Position numbers and translations under genes: made by a program. A DNA stretch of 6,944 nucleotides from Bacteroidaceae bacterium (GTDB lineage: Bacteria > Bacteroidota > Bacteroidia > Bacteroidales > Bacteroidaceae), in NCBI GenBank assembly GCA_017472905.1, contig JAFUNW010000295.1:1-6944 (forward strand), in the 5' to 3' direction. Shown here one piece after another: positions 6,626-6,944 of the stretch (its first letter is position 1; the number at the start of each line of letters is the position of its first letter). A model generated the notes under the pieces. That model did no database searches and had not been told where the DNA came from. It saw nothing but the letters and a program-made list of their open reading frames with translations.

Positions 6626-6944
6626 CCTTCAGCCTCCTTTCTCTTCTCTTGAAGCGATTTCAAGATTTTCTGAGAAGATTTTGAGAGGTTCTCTTCATCT
6701 TCCATAAATCGCTTGATTTTACGAACGGCTTCTTGAAATCCCGGAATCTGTACCTTTTCAAAGAGGTTTACCTTTTGAGTGGTTTTCTTTCGGGCATGTT
6801 CCAACAAGCCTAACTTTGCCAAAACAAATTCTCGCTCAACGGCTGTTTTTGCCAGCCCTTGCAACAGATTGATTCCATCGAAATACCACTTCGGGGCACT
6901 GAACAAGCCAAACGGACGAACTTCGAGACGTATGTTCTGAAGTA
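6622..6944 (-). CDS. ntpD: V-type ATPase subunit D, N-terminus cut off
   Basis: Central-stalk rotor shaft of the V1 part, coupling the A3B3 catalytic head to the K ring. About 107 residues are visible, ending at the TGA at 6624-6622; the frame stays open to the window edge, and the family is about 200 residues long, so about half is missing. Recognisable C-terminal features are RPFGLFSAPKWYFDG, then a long amphipathic helix. Next come the family signature QKVNLFEKVQIPGFQEA and a basic KIKRFMEDEE helix ending in a Lys/Glu-rich tail. The leucine codon TTG at 6906-6904 is internal and not a start, since the reading continues upstream with matching residues. The stop overlaps the start of subunit I by 4 nt. 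Downstream neighbours I and K support the assignment. Confidence 0.93.
   Translation of the reverse strand, partial: LQNIRLEVRPFGLFSAPKWYFDGINLLQGLAKTAVEREFVLAKLGLLEHARKKTTQKVNLFEKVQIPGFQEAVRKIKRFMEDEENLSKSSQKILKSLQEKRKEAEG
6633..6640 (-). promoter_or_regulatory. Shine-Dalgarno site for subunit I, inside the end of subunit D
   Basis: Minus-strand AAAGGAGG lies with 7 nt between its last G and the ATG of subunit I. It is inside the final codons of subunit D (the Lys-Glu-Ala stretch). It supports the chosen subunit I start. The other complete genes in this window lack such a site. Confidence 0.6.

Noticed and set aside
1..6944. Mobile element, CRISPR array, phage or defence system
   Set aside because: No transposase, integrase, direct-repeat array, terminal repeats or effector-like genes are visible. 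Composition and gene content look like ordinary core chromosome.

Overview
The window looks like a chromosomal segment of a Bacteroidales bacterium (Bacteroides or a close relative). Four things point there: a eukaryote-like GT3 glycogen synthase next to an alpha-glucan phosphorylase, a V-type ATPase D-I-K gene block beside them, a promoter element of the Bacteroidetes TAnnTTTG type, and A/T-rich leaders in place of Shine-Dalgarno sites at most starts. The assignment rests on recognised protein families and gene order; no search was run.

Every gene lies on the minus strand, so transcription runs from high to low coordinates. In that direction the window holds the C-terminal half of V-ATPase subunit D (cut by the window edge), the complete subunit I (start overlapping the D stop by 4 nt), a very A/T-rich 47-nt leader, and the complete proteolipid subunit K. 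A strong hairpin-plus-T-run terminator follows and closes the ATPase operon. A new unit then starts with a likely promoter, a complete GT3-type glycogen synthase and, 52 nt further, an alpha-glucan (glycogen) phosphorylase whose last residues run off position 1.

The two units serve linked physiology. The rotary ATPase couples ATP hydrolysis or synthesis to ion movement across the inner membrane. Subunit K keeps every residue I recall as the sodium ligand set of Enterococcus hirae NtpK, so sodium coupling is the best guess. The synthase and phosphorylase build and degrade storage glycogen, and they appear to share one promoter.

I see no mobile element, CRISPR array, tRNA, rRNA or prophage. 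The only gene-free stretch longer than 100 nt is 4030-4256, which holds the promoter, the terminator and a small extra inverted repeat. I found no clearly undescribed multi-gene system. The items most worth following up are the sodium-site signature in K, the changed allosteric arginine cluster in the GT3 synthase, and the translation-initiation signals inside the ATPase operon.
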